Source: an uncultured Pseudomonadota bacterium (GTDB lineage Bacteria > Pseudomonadota > Gammaproteobacteria > Steroidobacterales > Steroidobacteraceae). Taken from it: a stretch of 64,000 nt of DNA. The position numbers were made by a program, and so were the translations under genes. Positions 27,886-37,436 of this stretch are shown here, in pieces (within the stretch, counting starts at the first letter, position 1; every line of letters starts with the position of its first letter). The notes under the pieces were generated by a model. It did not search any database, was not told where the DNA came from, and worked only from the letters and a program-made list of their open reading frames with translations. Location of the stretch: assembly GCA_903868595.1 (NCBI GenBank), contig CAIPVV010000008.1, positions 36,841-100,840 of the forward strand, given 5' to 3'.

Positions 27886-28800
27886 TTGAACCTCAAGGAC
27901 CTCGACCTCAACCTGCTGCGGACGCTGGATGCGCTGATCGAGGAGCGCCAAGTCAGCCGCACCGCGCTGCGCCTCGGCGTAACCCAGCCTGCGATCAGTC
28001 ACGCGCTCGGGCGCCTGCGCCGTCACTTTGGCGACCCGCTGTTGGTGCGGCAAGGTCAGGAGATGGTGCTCACGCCGCGCGCTGCGGAAATCGCCAGGCC
28101 GCTGCGGCAGATACTCTCGGAGATTCGGCAGCTCACTGGCCCCGCCCGCTTCGACCCCATGCGCGCCGAGGGCCGATTGCGCATTGCCTGCACCGACTAC
28201 GCCCTCGCCATCGTCATGCCGCACGTCCTCTCTGGGCTCGCCCGCGAGGCGCCGGGCCTATCCATTGCCTACAGCCACATTTCCGACGAGATGTTCGAGC
28301 GGCTGGAATCGGGATTCCTTGACCTGTGTTTGACGGGCCAGGCCTCTTGCCATGAGCTACAAGTCGAGGTTCTGTTCCAAGAACGCTTCGTGCTTGCGAC
28401 GCGCGTGGACCACCCCTTAGTGGGCTCCCGTGTGACGGTAGAGCGCTTCATCGCCTTTCCGCACGTCCTGGTCGACGTCGTGCATTCGCGTCTGCATGGC
28501 ATCGACGAGCGCCTCGCCGCACTCTCCCTGCAGAGGCGCATCGCACTTCGCATGCCGAGCTTCCTCGCAGCGGCATTCTTCGCGCGCGACAGCGACCTCA
28601 TTGTGCCAGTCCCGGAGCGCATCGCATCGCTCTACGCCCGCTCCCTGGGGCTCGCGCTCCTGCAACCCCCCGTCGAACTAGACCTCGGTGCCTACGATTA
28701 CGTGCAAGCCTGGCACGCACGGCGCAGCGAAGATCCGCTGCACCAGTGGCTGCGAACGCTTGTTCGACAGGCTGGCGAGCGCGTCAGAGCGGCCGACTGA
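27886..28800 (+). CDS. LysR-family regulator (NodD/NahR/LinR-like)
   Basis: A 304-residue LysR-type transcriptional regulator. The winged helix-turn-helix is at about residues 8-65 ([19 protein letters not shown], then [24 protein letters not shown]), and the effector domain follows from [18 protein letters not shown]. The N-terminus resembles the NodD/NahR group, often responsive to aromatic or flavonoid compounds. The start is TTG at 27886, seven bases after GGAA; no ATG is available without adding non-family sequence. Its stop overlaps the convergent wrbA end by 17 bases. It may control the upstream aldehyde dehydrogenase or the wrbA-hydroxylase pair (inference). Confidence 0.9.
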   Translation: MNLKDLDLNLLRTLDALIEERQVSRTALRLGVTQPAISHALGRLRRHFGDPLLVRQGQEMVLTPRAAEIARPLRQILSEIRQLTGPARFDPMRAEGRLRIACTDYALAIVMPHVLSGLAREAPGLSIAYSHISDEMFERLESGFLDLCLTGQASCHELQVEVLFQERFVLATRVDHPLVGSRVTVERFIAFPHVLVDVVHSRLHGIDERLAALSLQRRIALRMPSFLAAAFFARDSDLIVPVPERIASLYARSLGLALLQPPVELDLGAYDYVQAWHARRSEDPLHQWLRTLVRQAGERVRAAD

Positions 28801-29407
28801 GCCGTCGCGCGATGTCCGCGACGTGCATGCCTTGGAATCGCGCGATGGCAAGCTCGTTAGCGCTCGGCTGGCGCGTGCCATCGCCACGCGTGATGGTGGA
28901 GGCCCCATACGGAGTTCCACCAGAGATCTCGTTCATCTCGACCAGCCTCTCCTCGATGTAAGGCACACCCACGACCACCATGCCATGGTGGAACAGCGTC
29001 GTGTGGAAGCTGGTAATCGTCGTCTCCTGGCCGCCATGCTGCGAAGCCGTGCTCGTGAACACGCTTCCCACCTTCCCGGCCAACCCTCCCGTGGCCCATA
29101 GCGAGCCCGTCTGGTCGAGAAAGTTGCGCATCTGGGCGCACATGTTTCCAAAACGGGTGGGGGTCCCAAAGATGATGGCGTCCGCCTGCGCGAGCTTCAT
29201 CGGGTCTGCATAAGGCACGTGCGCGAAATTCCGCCGCGTCTCACGGGCGCCACTTAGCAGCAGCACGTCCTCCGGAACCAGCTCGGGCACCTGCAGCAGC
29301 GTCACCTCCGTGTCCTCGATCTCGCGCGCGCCGGCAGCAATGGCCTCGGCCATGCGGTGGATATGACCGTACATGCTGTAGAAGACGATCTGGATGCGAG
29401 TGGTCAC
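28784..29407 (-). CDS. wrbA: NAD(P)H:quinone oxidoreductase WrbA
   Basis: A 207-residue flavodoxin-like FMN protein that reduces quinones by two electrons, avoiding semiquinones. The FMN phosphate loop is [12 protein letters not shown], followed by [36 protein letters not shown] and [10 protein letters not shown], all WrbA landmarks. The start is GTG at 29407, supported by GGAGAA six bases upstream. It lies 14 bases after the flavin hydroxylase stop, so the two form an operon: the hydroxylase may generate a catechol or quinol whose quinone form WrbA reduces (inference). The 3' end overlaps the LysR gene tail-to-tail. Confidence 0.93.
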   Translation of the reverse strand: MTTRIQIVFYSMYGHIHRMAEAIAAGAREIEDTEVTLLQVPELVPEDVLLLSGARETRRNFAHVPYADPMKLAQADAIIFGTPTRFGNMCAQMRNFLDQTGSLWATGGLAGKVGSVFTSTASQHGGQETTITSFHTTLFHHGMVVVGVPYIEERLVEMNEISGGTPYGASTITRGDGTRQPSANELAIARFQGMHVADIARRLSRPL

Positions 29408-29421
29408 GGGGGATTCTCCGG

Positions 29422-31113
29422 TCAGAGACAAAGAATGGAGCGCAGCGCGGAACCTAGCCGGGCGGCAGCATCGGGCGTATGCCGAGCGGTGCGCCAGCCG
29501 ACGTAGCCGTCTGGCCGCACCAGAACAGCACCGGAAGCTTCGATGCCATGGGCCTCCGGGAAGCTGCGCGAAAACAGCTGGCCAGCGGTTCGCCGGTGCG
29601 GCGGCAGGTCTACCAGAGCGGCAGCCGAACCCGGACGGCCGACAAGGTACGCAGCGATCGGCACTCTCAGTTCCGCAGCCACCTGGGCTGCTGCCGCGAT
29701 CCATTCGGCGCCGTCCTCGGCCCGAGCCAGCAGCACGAATCCATGGCCATAGAGGTCCAGCGAGGAGATCAGCCCTCCTTCACGACGCAGGTCCAGGTGC
29801 GGGGCCCGCGTACCCGGCAAGGCGCGCGAGCGGCGCGGATCAATGTCGCGCGCCCCGTCGTCCTCGTACGCTGCGTCGTGCACCACTGCCCGCGAGCGGT
29901 AGCGGTTGTACTCGACGTGCATGTCGGGCACGGGCTTCTGCATGCCGTGGGTACCCAGATCCGGATCCGATCGGGTGACGTAGCGCTGGTAAGCCTGCTC
30001 CATCGCCAGCTCACCCGCCGGTCGCCGTTCATGGTCGTAGGTATCGAGCAGCTCTGGACCCGCTTCACCACGGGTCACGCAGGCGATTTTCCAGGCCAGG
30101 TTGTGCGCGTCCTGGACGCCAGTGTTCCCGTTGAAACCACCTGTCGGCGGCATGTGGTGAGCAGCGTCTCCGGCGATGAACACCCGGCCCCGGCCATAGA
30201 GTTCGGCGGCGCGCGACACAGCGACCCAGCTGGCCACGTCTTCGACTTGCACGGCGAGGTCCGGGTCGCCTACCGCATCACGTACATGCTGCACCGCCCG
30301 TTCGACGGACAAGTCACTGGCGACATTCCTCGCCGCCGGACTATGGATGTCACCGGCTGTGAAGATAACCAAGAAACCGCCCAGGCCGGTCTTCTCCAGG
30401 CGGAAGAAGCCGCGGATCTTCGGGTTGTTAACATAGATGACGCCGAGGTTGCGGCCGCGGAGCGCGCTTGAGCAATCGGCGCGAAAGTAGATTGTGATGC
30501 TGTTGGACATGACCGCATGTCCCTGCATGGCGATTCCCAGCGCCTCGCGCACCGGACTACGGTTGCCGTCGCAGGCGACCATGTATCTCGCGCGGATACG
30601 CGCTTCTCGCAGGGTTTCGACGTGCCGCACGTGCGCTGTCACCCCTGTCGCGTCCTGCTGGAAGGAAACGAGTTCCGTCGAGTACACCAGCCGCGAGCCT
30701 AGCTTGAGGGCGCGGCTCTTGATGAGCGGCTCCAGAACCTGTTGCGGCATGAACAGCCGCCGCGCTGGGCTCACATCCTCGACTCCCTGGTTGATATCCG
30801 GCATGTAGCTGGTGATCTCGCGACCCGCGAGTGTCTCGACCGCGACAAACCCGCCATTAGGGTCGTAGAGCGCATGCGCCGCCGCGATTACCTGATCCTC
30901 GATGCCGGCCAGGCGCAGGAGCTCCAGCGTGCGCAGCTGGAAGTAGCCCGCACGCGGATGGATGGCCGTTCCCTGGTGCTTTTCCACAGAAAGGCACGCA
31001 ATGCCGTGCAGGCCTAGGAACATAGAGGTCGATAGGCCGACAAGGCTTCCACCCACGATCAGGACGGGAACCTCCTGGTCACCGTCCAGCAATTCGAGAC
31101 CTTCTTGCGCCAT
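29422..31113 (-). CDS. FAD-dependent aromatic hydroxylase (PheA/TfdB/RdmE type)
   Basis: A 563-residue class A flavin monooxygenase. FAD contacts are [12 protein letters not shown] near the N-terminus (GGS variant of GxGxxG), the DG motif [14 protein letters not shown] and the GD motif [17 protein letters not shown] with [14 protein letters not shown] thioredoxin-like C-terminal domain (GHGFVLLAR through RPDGYVGWR) is present, as in phenol hydroxylases. It should use NAD(P)H and O2 to hydroxylate an aromatic ring. The downstream partner is wrbA, 14 bases away. ATG start at 31113. Substrate unknown; a phenol or polyketide-like aromatic is possible. Confidence 0.9.
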   Translation of the reverse strand: MAQEGLELLDGDQEVPVLIVGGSLVGLSTSMFLGLHGIACLSVEKHQGTAIHPRAGYFQLRTLELLRLAGIEDQVIAAAHALYDPNGGFVAVETLAGREITSYMPDINQGVEDVSPARRLFMPQQVLEPLIKSRALKLGSRLVYSTELVSFQQDATGVTAHVRHVETLREARIRARYMVACDGNRSPVREALGIAMQGHAVMSNSITIYFRADCSSALRGRNLGVIYVNNPKIRGFFRLEKTGLGGFLVIFTAGDIHSPAARNVASDLSVERAVQHVRDAVGDPDLAVQVEDVASWVAVSRAAELYGRGRVFIAGDAAHHMPPTGGFNGNTGVQDAHNLAWKIACVTRGEAGPELLDTYDHERRPAGELAMEQAYQRYVTRSDPDLGTHGMQKPVPDMHVEYNRYRSRAVVHDAAYEDDGARDIDPRRSRALPGTRAPHLDLRREGGLISSLDLYGHGFVLLARAEDGAEWIAAAAQVAAELRVPIAAYLVGRPGSAAALVDLPPHRRTAGQLFSRSFPEAHGIEASGAVLVRPDGYVGWRTARHTPDAAARLGSALRSILCL

Positions 31114-31670
31114 GTTTAGATCTCGTCGCGACGCCCTGAGGGCGGTTTATTGCGAAGTCTAGACGCTGTAACGGGGCAAAGAAAAATGCGTGTCAGGAAT
31201 GCCGCAGATAAACGGCGTGCATGGGGGTCAGGGCACCAGGCACCCGTTGAAGCTACGCCACCCGCTGCCAGAAAAAGCTCCAAGATGCGCGCACGTCTTT
31301 GTTTTAAGTAGACTTTATTCGGCGCGCCTGAGGAAGTTGCGGTCAGCAAGACTGCCAGCAATGCTCCGTGGAACGCGAGACCTATCGACGCAAAGCAAAC
31401 AGCCGTTGCCGCTGTTATGCGCGGATTGAACCCGAAGACCGGACGCCTCCGTGCCGCGCGAGTGGCAGCCGGGGTGCAGAGGCGTTAGGCCTGCGCGACG
31501 AGCGCGATCCGGCAGGCACCACACAGCGCCTCCGGAGCCCGTGACATTTCAGGGATCAGATGCGGGATCCCGACAACCCAGGGGACGCAGCCCCGCCCCG
31601 CCGGGCGACTCCATAGCCATTTTCAAGCCAGCAGGACGGGTAAATCACCCCGCGGCCGCGTTGCCCGGAC
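31114..31670. other. Intergenic stretch, no gene recognised
   Basis: About 555 bases between the hydroxylase start and the FKBP stop. A locally AT-richer patch near 31290-31320 could hold the hydroxylase promoter, but I cannot fix the boxes. No coding signature on either strand. Confidence 0.45.
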
Positions 31671-32027
31671 CTAGACCCCCAGCAACTCCACCTCGAACAC
31701 AAGCGTCGCGTTGGACGGAATTACACCGCCGACACCACGAACGCCGTATCCCAGTTCCGGCGGGATGGTGAGTATGCGGATGCCCCCAACCTGCATCCCC
31801 TGCACGCCTTCGTCCCAGCCACGGATTACCCTGCCACCGCCCAGCGGGAAGTCGAACGGGCTATCGCGATCCTTGCTCGAATCGAACTTCGCCCCACGAA
31901 ACCCCGGGGCGTCGAGATCCTGGAGCCAACCGGTGTAATGAACCGTCACGTGGTCGCCGGCGCGTGCGGTTTCGCCGCTCCCTGAGACAGCGTCCTCGTA
32001 CTGCAGGCCTGAAGGTGTGGTGGTCAT
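31671..32027 (-). CDS. FKBP-type peptidyl-prolyl cis-trans isomerase
   Basis: A 118-residue single-domain FKBP without signal peptide. Active-site residues follow the family: VHYTGWL, FDSSKDRDSPFDFPLG, VIRGWDEGVQGM, and YGVRGVGGVIPSNATLVFEVELL. It should catalyse proline isomerisation in the cytoplasm. An AGGAG lies seven bases before the ATG at 32027; the frame upstream runs into a short tandem repeat and is not used. It sits downstream of the carotenoid-oxygenase-like gene, about 117 bases after that gene's stop, on the same strand. Confidence 0.93.
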   Translation of the reverse strand: MTTTPSGLQYEDAVSGSGETARAGDHVTVHYTGWLQDLDAPGFRGAKFDSSKDRDSPFDFPLGGGRVIRGWDEGVQGMQVGGIRILTIPPELGYGVRGVGGVIPSNATLVFEVELLGV

Positions 32028-32061
32028 ATGCGAGCTCCTAGGTATCGAACGGATGAAATAG

Positions 32062-32084
32062 ATGGATTGGATGGATTGGATGGA
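32062..32084 (+). repeat. Short tandem repeat, 9-base unit ATGGATTGG
   Basis: Two full copies and a partial third of ATGGATTGG lie between the FKBP start and the carotenoid-oxygenase stop. Too short to be more than slippage, but it is in the leader of the FKBP gene and could vary between strains. Confidence 0.6.
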
Positions 32085-32144
32085 CAAGCCGGCGACGCGA
32101 ACCAGGGCTGGCCAAGTGGCACCCCTGCCGGCCCCCTCGTCTTG

Positions 32145-33614
32145 CTATCGGGCTTGGAACGGCAGCACCGACCACGGCACCCACCAGCCATGGACCTGCA
32201 TGTGCAGGCGGAAGGGAAGTTTGACGCGCGCAACGGCGCCAGCGGCGAGATTCATAGCATCGACAACCACCAGCTCCGAGCGCAAGGTCCTGAAATCATT
32301 GACGACACCGATCAGGTAGCCATCTCCTTCCGGCGCAGCAGGGGAGCGTGGAACGAATTGTGGTTCGGAGACGCCATAACTGTCGCCAGCGGAGAACTTG
32401 TCGATGCTGCCGCTGAGATGATCAAACCTGTACCAGGCGTTGGAGACGCGCACCGCCAGTGTATCCGCGAATTCACGATTCACTGGTAGCGACGGATCGC
32501 TCGTCATCATGAAGCTGTAGCGATTCTTTCGCGTGAGATAGCGGTCGTCGATACGGGTGAAGCTGGTTACCTTCATGCCCCCGAACAGGATCTCCTCCTG
32601 CCAGCCGTCGCTATTGGAGTCGAGGTCGAATGTCCATCTCCGCATGGTTGGAACATATCGTGCTGGGTCGTTCGGCAGTCCGTCCACGCGCGGAAAGTAG
32701 GGATGAAAGTTCTCAGCTGCCACCGGCGCCTCGAGGATGACCTTGTTGCCTTCGCTCCACGCATTGGTGGTGTGGACCAGCATGGCCTGATCGGGCGTGC
32801 CGTGGAACCAGCGCACGTCCTTCGCTTTGCCATTGCGCGGTACGATGGCAACGTGTGCCGGCACCGTCGGATCATATGCCCAGTGCAGCTCTCCCCTTTG
32901 CAGGCGCTCCGGCGAGGTGACCATGCCGGTGGTGGGAAGGATGACGTGTCGATCAGTGATGGCCATGTCATGCATGGAGGAGACGACCGGCACCTTGAAC
33001 CATATTTCGTTGGTGACGGCCGCATTCTTATCGATTACATACACGGCGATGTCGTCGCTGCAGTCACCTTTTGCCTCATAGGAAAAGGCAATGAGCTCGC
33101 CGGTAAACGGGTCCAGCTTGGGGTGGGCCGTGAACGTCTTGGCGGTAATTTTGCCAGAGAAGTTCCATTCACCCAGGGTGTCGAGCGTACTGGGGTCCAT
33201 GCGCGTGGGCAGACTTTCCTCTTTCATGCTAAACAGCATGCCCCCATGCACGATTGGCGTGGTGTTGGCGGTATTGTGACTGAGGTGGCGCACGCTCGGA
33301 TCGGAAGTGGAGCGATTGCGGTAGCGGCCAAAGAGAGCTCGGTGGGCTTTTCGCTCGGCCAGGAAGCGTTCCGTACGCACGTAACGGGAAAGAAAATCCA
33401 CATGTCCATCGTAGAATCGAAACTGGTCGACCGCACCGTCCGAGTTGTAAGGTGTATCGTCGGCATAAAGCGGTGCAAATCGGCGGTCCGCGCAACTCCG
33501 GTAGAAGGCGCCCTGCAGCGCGGCGGGCAGACTACCTTCGACTTCGCAATCCAGCACCTCAGCTTCGAACCGCATCGGTGCAAAGAAATCGCTATCGCTG
33601 GAAGAGCTGGTCAT
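32145..33614 (-). CDS. Carotenoid cleavage oxygenase family, lignostilbene/isoeugenol-type dioxygenase
   Basis: A 489-residue seven-bladed-propeller non-haem iron dioxygenase. The four iron histidines are visible: H164 (TAHPKLDP), H215 (MHDMAIT), H281 (VHTTNAW) and the last near 475 (QVHGWW). Features such as GHVDFLSRYVRTERF, ALFGRYRN and FVPRSPAAPEGDGYLI resemble isoeugenol monooxygenase and lignostilbene dioxygenases, not plant apocarotenoid enzymes. It would split a conjugated double bond, for example in a phenylpropanoid, giving aldehydes. The ATG at 33614 has GGGAA six bases upstream. Single gene, perhaps read with FKBP. Substrate inferred from family only. Confidence 0.9.
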   Translation of the reverse strand: MTSSSSDSDFFAPMRFEAEVLDCEVEGSLPAALQGAFYRSCADRRFAPLYADDTPYNSDGAVDQFRFYDGHVDFLSRYVRTERFLAERKAHRALFGRYRNRSTSDPSVRHLSHNTANTTPIVHGGMLFSMKEESLPTRMDPSTLDTLGEWNFSGKITAKTFTAHPKLDPFTGELIAFSYEAKGDCSDDIAVYVIDKNAAVTNEIWFKVPVVSSMHDMAITDRHVILPTTGMVTSPERLQRGELHWAYDPTVPAHVAIVPRNGKAKDVRWFHGTPDQAMLVHTTNAWSEGNKVILEAPVAAENFHPYFPRVDGLPNDPARYVPTMRRWTFDLDSNSDGWQEEILFGGMKVTSFTRIDDRYLTRKNRYSFMMTSDPSLPVNREFADTLAVRVSNAWYRFDHLSGSIDKFSAGDSYGVSEPQFVPRSPAAPEGDGYLIGVVNDFRTLRSELVVVDAMNLAAGAVARVKLPFRLHMQVHGWWVPWSVLPFQAR

Positions 33615-34034
33615 GTTGATTCCCAAAAATCGTAGTAGTAGTAGTCTGCGCTGGTCGCTATTGCATCGGCAAGCGGACTGGATTGGCGCCCCCATCGGGG
33701 GTAGGAACGTGGTATTCGGCCGCTGCACTGATCACAACATGGGGCAGGAAGCTTTCATCACGAGGCAGCACGCTGCCTCACTTGCCTGACGCGCTCACTG
33801 CCGCGGAGCCAGGCTCACTTCCCGCCCATACATCGTAATGACCTTTCGATTCGAAGGATCCGTGACCACAGTTTGCGACCTCGTCAACGACCACGGTGGT
33901 CTGAAGGCCGCCACAAAGAATGGCGGGACTGCGCAGAGCGCGAAAACTCCGAGGCACCTGGAAGAAAAGGAAGGCGGGGGATCTACCGTTGGTGGCCGGC
34001 GCTCCCAACGGGCGCACCGCCCCGGATAGGGTTG
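33615..34034. other. Intergenic stretch, no gene recognised
   Basis: About 420 bases upstream of the oxygenase gene. It starts with a short GTA repeat near 33631 and includes frames on both strands without family features. It should contain the oxygenase promoter. Confidence 0.4.
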
Positions 34035-34166
34035 ATGATTGAAAATGACGTTAATGAAGCGAGGTTCAGTAACCAGCTAAATTCAGTTCGCTCGGAACTG
34101 AATGAATTTGAAATTCATGCAAACAATCGCTATTCCAAGGTAAGCGACGCCAAAAATAACGGCTGA
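34035..34166 (+). CDS. Possible 43-residue hypothetical protein in an AT-rich patch
   Basis: ATG at 34035 opens a 43-codon frame rich in Asn, Glu and Ser (begins MIENDVNEARF, ends SDAKNNG). GGATAGGG lies just upstream. Base composition is much lower in G+C than the surroundings. The segment also contains two perfect DNA dyads, so the frame could be incidental to a regulatory site. No family recognised. Confidence 0.3.
   Translation: MIENDVNEARFSNQLNSVRSELNEFEIHANNRYSKVSDAKNNG
34081..34118. promoter_or_regulatory. Two abutting perfect dyads (possible operator)
   Basis: ATTCAGTTC at 34081 pairs with GAACTGAAT at 34095 around a 5-base centre. Immediately next, ATGAATTT and AAATTCAT at 34102-34118 form a palindrome around one central G. 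Two adjoining perfect dyads in a low-GC patch look like protein-binding sites. Partner unknown. Confidence 0.4.
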
Positions 34167-34785
34167 TTATCTTTTCGAAAGGAGCGATTCGCTTACACAG
34201 CAACTCGTCTGCTTAGGATGGAAGGTCCTTCGATTACAAAGGCAAACCCAACCTACATCGGCAAGCAAAAAAGAGGGCAACCGAACCTCAGCTTGCTCGA
34301 CAGCCCAAAGGTCGATCAAGAATCACTCGGTGCATGCAGGCTCTCAGCGGACTAGGAGCAGTTTCTCTAAGCACAATGCGGGCACTGTTGGCACAAGGCG
34401 TTGGTACCTTCTGTGACAGGCCGAGAAATCAAGGTGGACCCGGTTTCGGCGTAGAGGTTGACGGAAGGTACTACTCACGAAACGCTGGGCCATTTATTCC
34501 ACAGGGTCCTTCTCCGGAGGAGCTCCGAAGACGCGCTGAGGCTAAGGATCGGACGGAGACCGCTGAAGAGGCAGAAGACAAGGGAGTCGCATGGGCTGAC
34601 GCTGCGCAACAGGTGGCGGGATCGCGCGTCTGCGTCAATGGGACCAAAGCCAGTCCGAATTGAATCCGAATTTCAGGCCACTGCCGGGATTGGCGGTTAA
34701 AAATAAAGCTCAAAAGTTCGTGATACGGCACCGGGATACGGCTTGCCTCACGACAAGCAACGAACCTTCGTTCAAGGGACCCGCG
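34167..34785. other. Low-GC stretch without a confident gene
   Basis: Roughly 620 bases before the peptidase gene, poorer in G+C than the flanks. A 109-codon plus-strand frame (34334-34663) with a charged EELRRRAEAKD segment exists, but it has no ribosome site and no family match that I know. The patch may be a remnant of acquired DNA. Confidence 0.4.
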
Positions 34786-36819
34786 ATGAACAGAAACTGC
34801 TCGGCCTTTTCACTGTGCGCCCTTCTGGTCGGCGCCACGATGACTGCTTCGGCTGCGAGCCTGGTATCGGGCATCGAGCGCCAGTACATCGACCCGACAG
34901 TGCGGGTGGAGGACGACTTCTACCAGCACGTCAATGGCAAGTGGCTGGCCAATACGCCCATCCCAGCCGACAAAGGCAGGTACGGCTCCTTCGACAAGCT
35001 GGGCGATGACACCTTGGACCAGCTGCGCGGCATCGTCGAGTCCCTCCAGCAGGCCGCCTCACCGGATACGGAGCAGCGCAAGATCATCGACCTCTACAGC
35101 GGCTTCCTGGATGAGCCGGGCATCGAGCACCGGGGCGCAACCCCGCTGCAGGCTGATTTCGCGCGCATTGAGGCAGTGAAGTCCAAGCAGCAGATTCCCG
35201 CGCTGCTGGCGCAGCTGGGACGCGCGGGCATCAATGTCCCCGTGGCCAGTGACGTGCACCAGGATGCCAAGGACTCCACCCGCTATGTCTTTGATATCAG
35301 TCAGGGCGGGCTGGGGATGCCTGACCGCGACTACTACCTGCAGGACGAGACAAGGCTGAAGAGCGTACGCGACAAGTACCTGGCGCATATCCAGACGATG
35401 TTCGAGCTGGGCGGCAGCCGCACTGCCGCGCAGGACGCCCGGAACATCCTACAACTGGAGACCGCGCTCGCGCGGGCGCAGTGGTCCAGGGTGGAAAACC
35501 GCGACCCGGTCAAGACCTACAACCGCTACGACCTCGACAAGCTGCAGGCGCTGGCGGCGCAGTTCAACTGGCCGGACTACCTGCAGGCAGCAGGCGTCCA
35601 GGGCAAGACCACTTACCTCATCGTGAGCCAGCCCAGCTACTTCACAAACCTCGGACAGCTGATCCAGGAGACGCCGCTATCCACCTGGAAGACCTACCTT
35701 CGCTGGCATGTGCTCAGCGACTCTGCTCCCTATCTCTCCCAGGCGTACGTCGACGAGCATTTCTCGTTCTACGGTACCACGCTGCGCGGCATCGAACAGA
35801 ACCGGCTCCGCTGGAAGCGTGGCATAAGCCTGGTAGAAAGCTGCCTGGGAGAAAGCCTGGGCAAGCTCTACGTCGAGAAGTATTTCCCCCCGCAGGCCAA
35901 GCACCGGATCGACGAACTGGTCAGCAACCTGATGGCCGCCTATCGCGCGGATATCCATACACTGGACTGGATGGGCGCGGAGACCCGCAAGCGGGCCGAG
36001 GAGAAGCTGGCCAAGTTCACGACCAAGATCGGCTACCCCGACAAGTGGCGAGATTACCGCCGCCTGCGGATCATCCGCGACGACGTGCTGGGAAATTTGC
36101 GGCGCGCGCACGAATTCCAGTACGCCCATGACCTGGCGAAGCTGGGCAAGCCCGTTGACCGCAACGAATGGGACATGACCCCGCAGACCGTCAACGCCTA
36201 CTACAACCCGGAAAAAAACGAGATCGTCTTCCCGGCCGCCATCTTGCAGCCACCCTTCTTTAATGCGCAGGCCGACGATGCGGTCAACTACGGCGGCATC
36301 GGCGCGGTGATCGGCCACGAGATCAGCCATGGCTTTGACGACCAGGGCAGCCAGTACGACGGCAACGGCAACCTGCTCGGCGTGCCCGGCTGGTTTACGC
36401 AAGAAGACCTGGAGAACTTCAGGGCACGCACCCATGCGCTGGTAGAGCAGTACGCCGCCTACTCACCCGTCCCGGGGTTCCCGATCAACGGGGAACTCAC
36501 GCTCGGGGAGAACATCGCCGACAACGCCGGGCTTGCCATCGCCTACAAGGCCTACCAGCTCTCGCTGGGCGGAACCGTCGCACCGGTAATCGACGGGCTC
36601 TCGGGGGATCAGCGCTTCTACTATGGATGGGCCGAGGTCTGGCGCGGCAATGCGCGGGACAACGAGCTGATCGTACGACTCAAGTCCGATCCACACTCTC
36701 CGGAATTCATTCGCGGGCGGGTTCCGGAAACCAACCTCGCTTCCTTCTACGCGGCCTTCGGGATCAAGGAGGGCGACAAGATGTACCGGCCGCCGGATAA
36801 GCGCGTCAGCCTGTGGTAA
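34786..36819 (+). CDS. M13-family (neprilysin/PepO-like) zinc metallopeptidase
   Basis: A 677-residue exported endopeptidase with a Sec signal (about residues 1-22, ending ASA). The catalytic zinc motif HEISH is at 511-515 and the third ligand is E575 in GENIADN, with D579. The NAYYNPEKNEIVFPAAILQPPFF segment that shapes the substrate cleft and the C-terminal CxxW-like end (here KRVSLW, Cys absent) match bacterial M13 proteins. It should cleave short peptides in the periplasm or outside. AGGGA lies before the ATG at 34786. Single gene, followed by a GC hairpin. Confidence 0.93.
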   Translation: MNRNCSAFSLCALLVGATMTASAASLVSGIERQYIDPTVRVEDDFYQHVNGKWLANTPIPADKGRYGSFDKLGDDTLDQLRGIVESLQQAASPDTEQRKIIDLYSGFLDEPGIEHRGATPLQADFARIEAVKSKQQIPALLAQLGRAGINVPVASDVHQDAKDSTRYVFDISQGGLGMPDRDYYLQDETRLKSVRDKYLAHIQTMFELGGSRTAAQDARNILQLETALARAQWSRVENRDPVKTYNRYDLDKLQALAAQFNWPDYLQAAGVQGKTTYLIVSQPSYFTNLGQLIQETPLSTWKTYLRWHVLSDSAPYLSQAYVDEHFSFYGTTLRGIEQNRLRWKRGISLVESCLGESLGKLYVEKYFPPQAKHRIDELVSNLMAAYRADIHTLDWMGAETRKRAEEKLAKFTTKIGYPDKWRDYRRLRIIRDDVLGNLRRAHEFQYAHDLAKLGKPVDRNEWDMTPQTVNAYYNPEKNEIVFPAAILQPPFFNAQADDAVNYGGIGAVIGHEISHGFDDQGSQYDGNGNLLGVPGWFTQEDLENFRARTHALVEQYAAYSPVPGFPINGELTLGENIADNAGLAIAYKAYQLSLGGTVAPVIDGLSGDQRFYYGWAEVWRGNARDNELIVRLKSDPHSPEFIRGRVPETNLASFYAAFGIKEGDKMYRPPDKRVSLW

Positions 36820-36864
36820 CGGGGATGGTGGCCAGGTGCTCTCTGGACCGGGCCGCGCCAAAGC

Positions 36865-36883
36865 CGCCCCCCCGAGGGGGGCG
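36865..36883 (+). terminator. GC-rich hairpin after the peptidase gene
   Basis: CGCCCCCC pairs with GGGGGGCG around a 3-base loop, 45 bases after the peptidase stop. The stem is strong but no T-run follows, so it may be a transcript-stabilising structure and not a true terminator. Confidence 0.4.
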
Positions 36884-36899
36884 CTGAGGGGGGTCGCAT

Positions 36900-37436
36900 C
36901 GGCGGCCCCGGCCGATACGCAGGGCAGCCATGCGCGGCAGGCCTCCCGGCAGGTTATCCAGCGCTACCGCGTCAACTGCCACCATGTGGAGGATCCGGCG
37001 GGCGGCGTGGCCTTCGACGCCATGGCCAGCTATGGCGTGGCCGATGACCCGACGATCCGGGAAGCCACGGGCGCAAACTGCGCGGGGCATGCTGCCAACG
37101 CCGCGCGGCAATCGCCCCAAGAAGCAAGCTGTCGCGGGCCTTGTTCCTTGGCCTGAGCCCTCCCGGGTTGCCGCCGCCAACCCCCCGCTGCGCAGCGGCG
37201 GGCCGCTGCGCTGCCTGAACCGACGTGACTACGCCACCGCGGTGCGCGACCTGACTGGCCTGGACATCGGCCTGGCGCCTGCCTGCCGCAGGATCCGCTC
37301 AAGGATGGCTTCGGCACCGACGCCGCACTGCGGCAGGTGACACCGGCCTTCCTCGAGCAGCCCATCGCCGCCGCAAGGTCACTTGCGCAGCAGGCGGTAG
37401 GCGACCCGAGGGCAGCGCCCTGCGCAGCGCGGTTAG
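36900..37436 (+). pseudogene. Frameshifted N-terminal remnant of a DUF1592-type protein
   Basis: In one frame VIQRYRVNCHHVEDPAGGVAF is the start of the planctomycete-type cytochrome module, with the first haem Cys changed to Arg (YRVNCHH). In the next frame RGMLPTPRGNRPKKQAV and PLRCLNRRDYATAVRDLTGLDI are the following module and DUF1587, and in a third frame FLEQPIAAARSLAQQAVGDP is the beginning of the next domain. The order equals the first 210 residues of the intact protein at 41345-43840, but with at least two frameshifts and then a break at the MBL gene end. It is a decayed, diverged paralogue on the opposite strand. Confidence 0.8.

Noticed and set aside
34334..34663. 109-codon plus-strand frame in the low-GC patch
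   Set aside because: No ribosome site, no family, unusual composition; not enough to call a gene.
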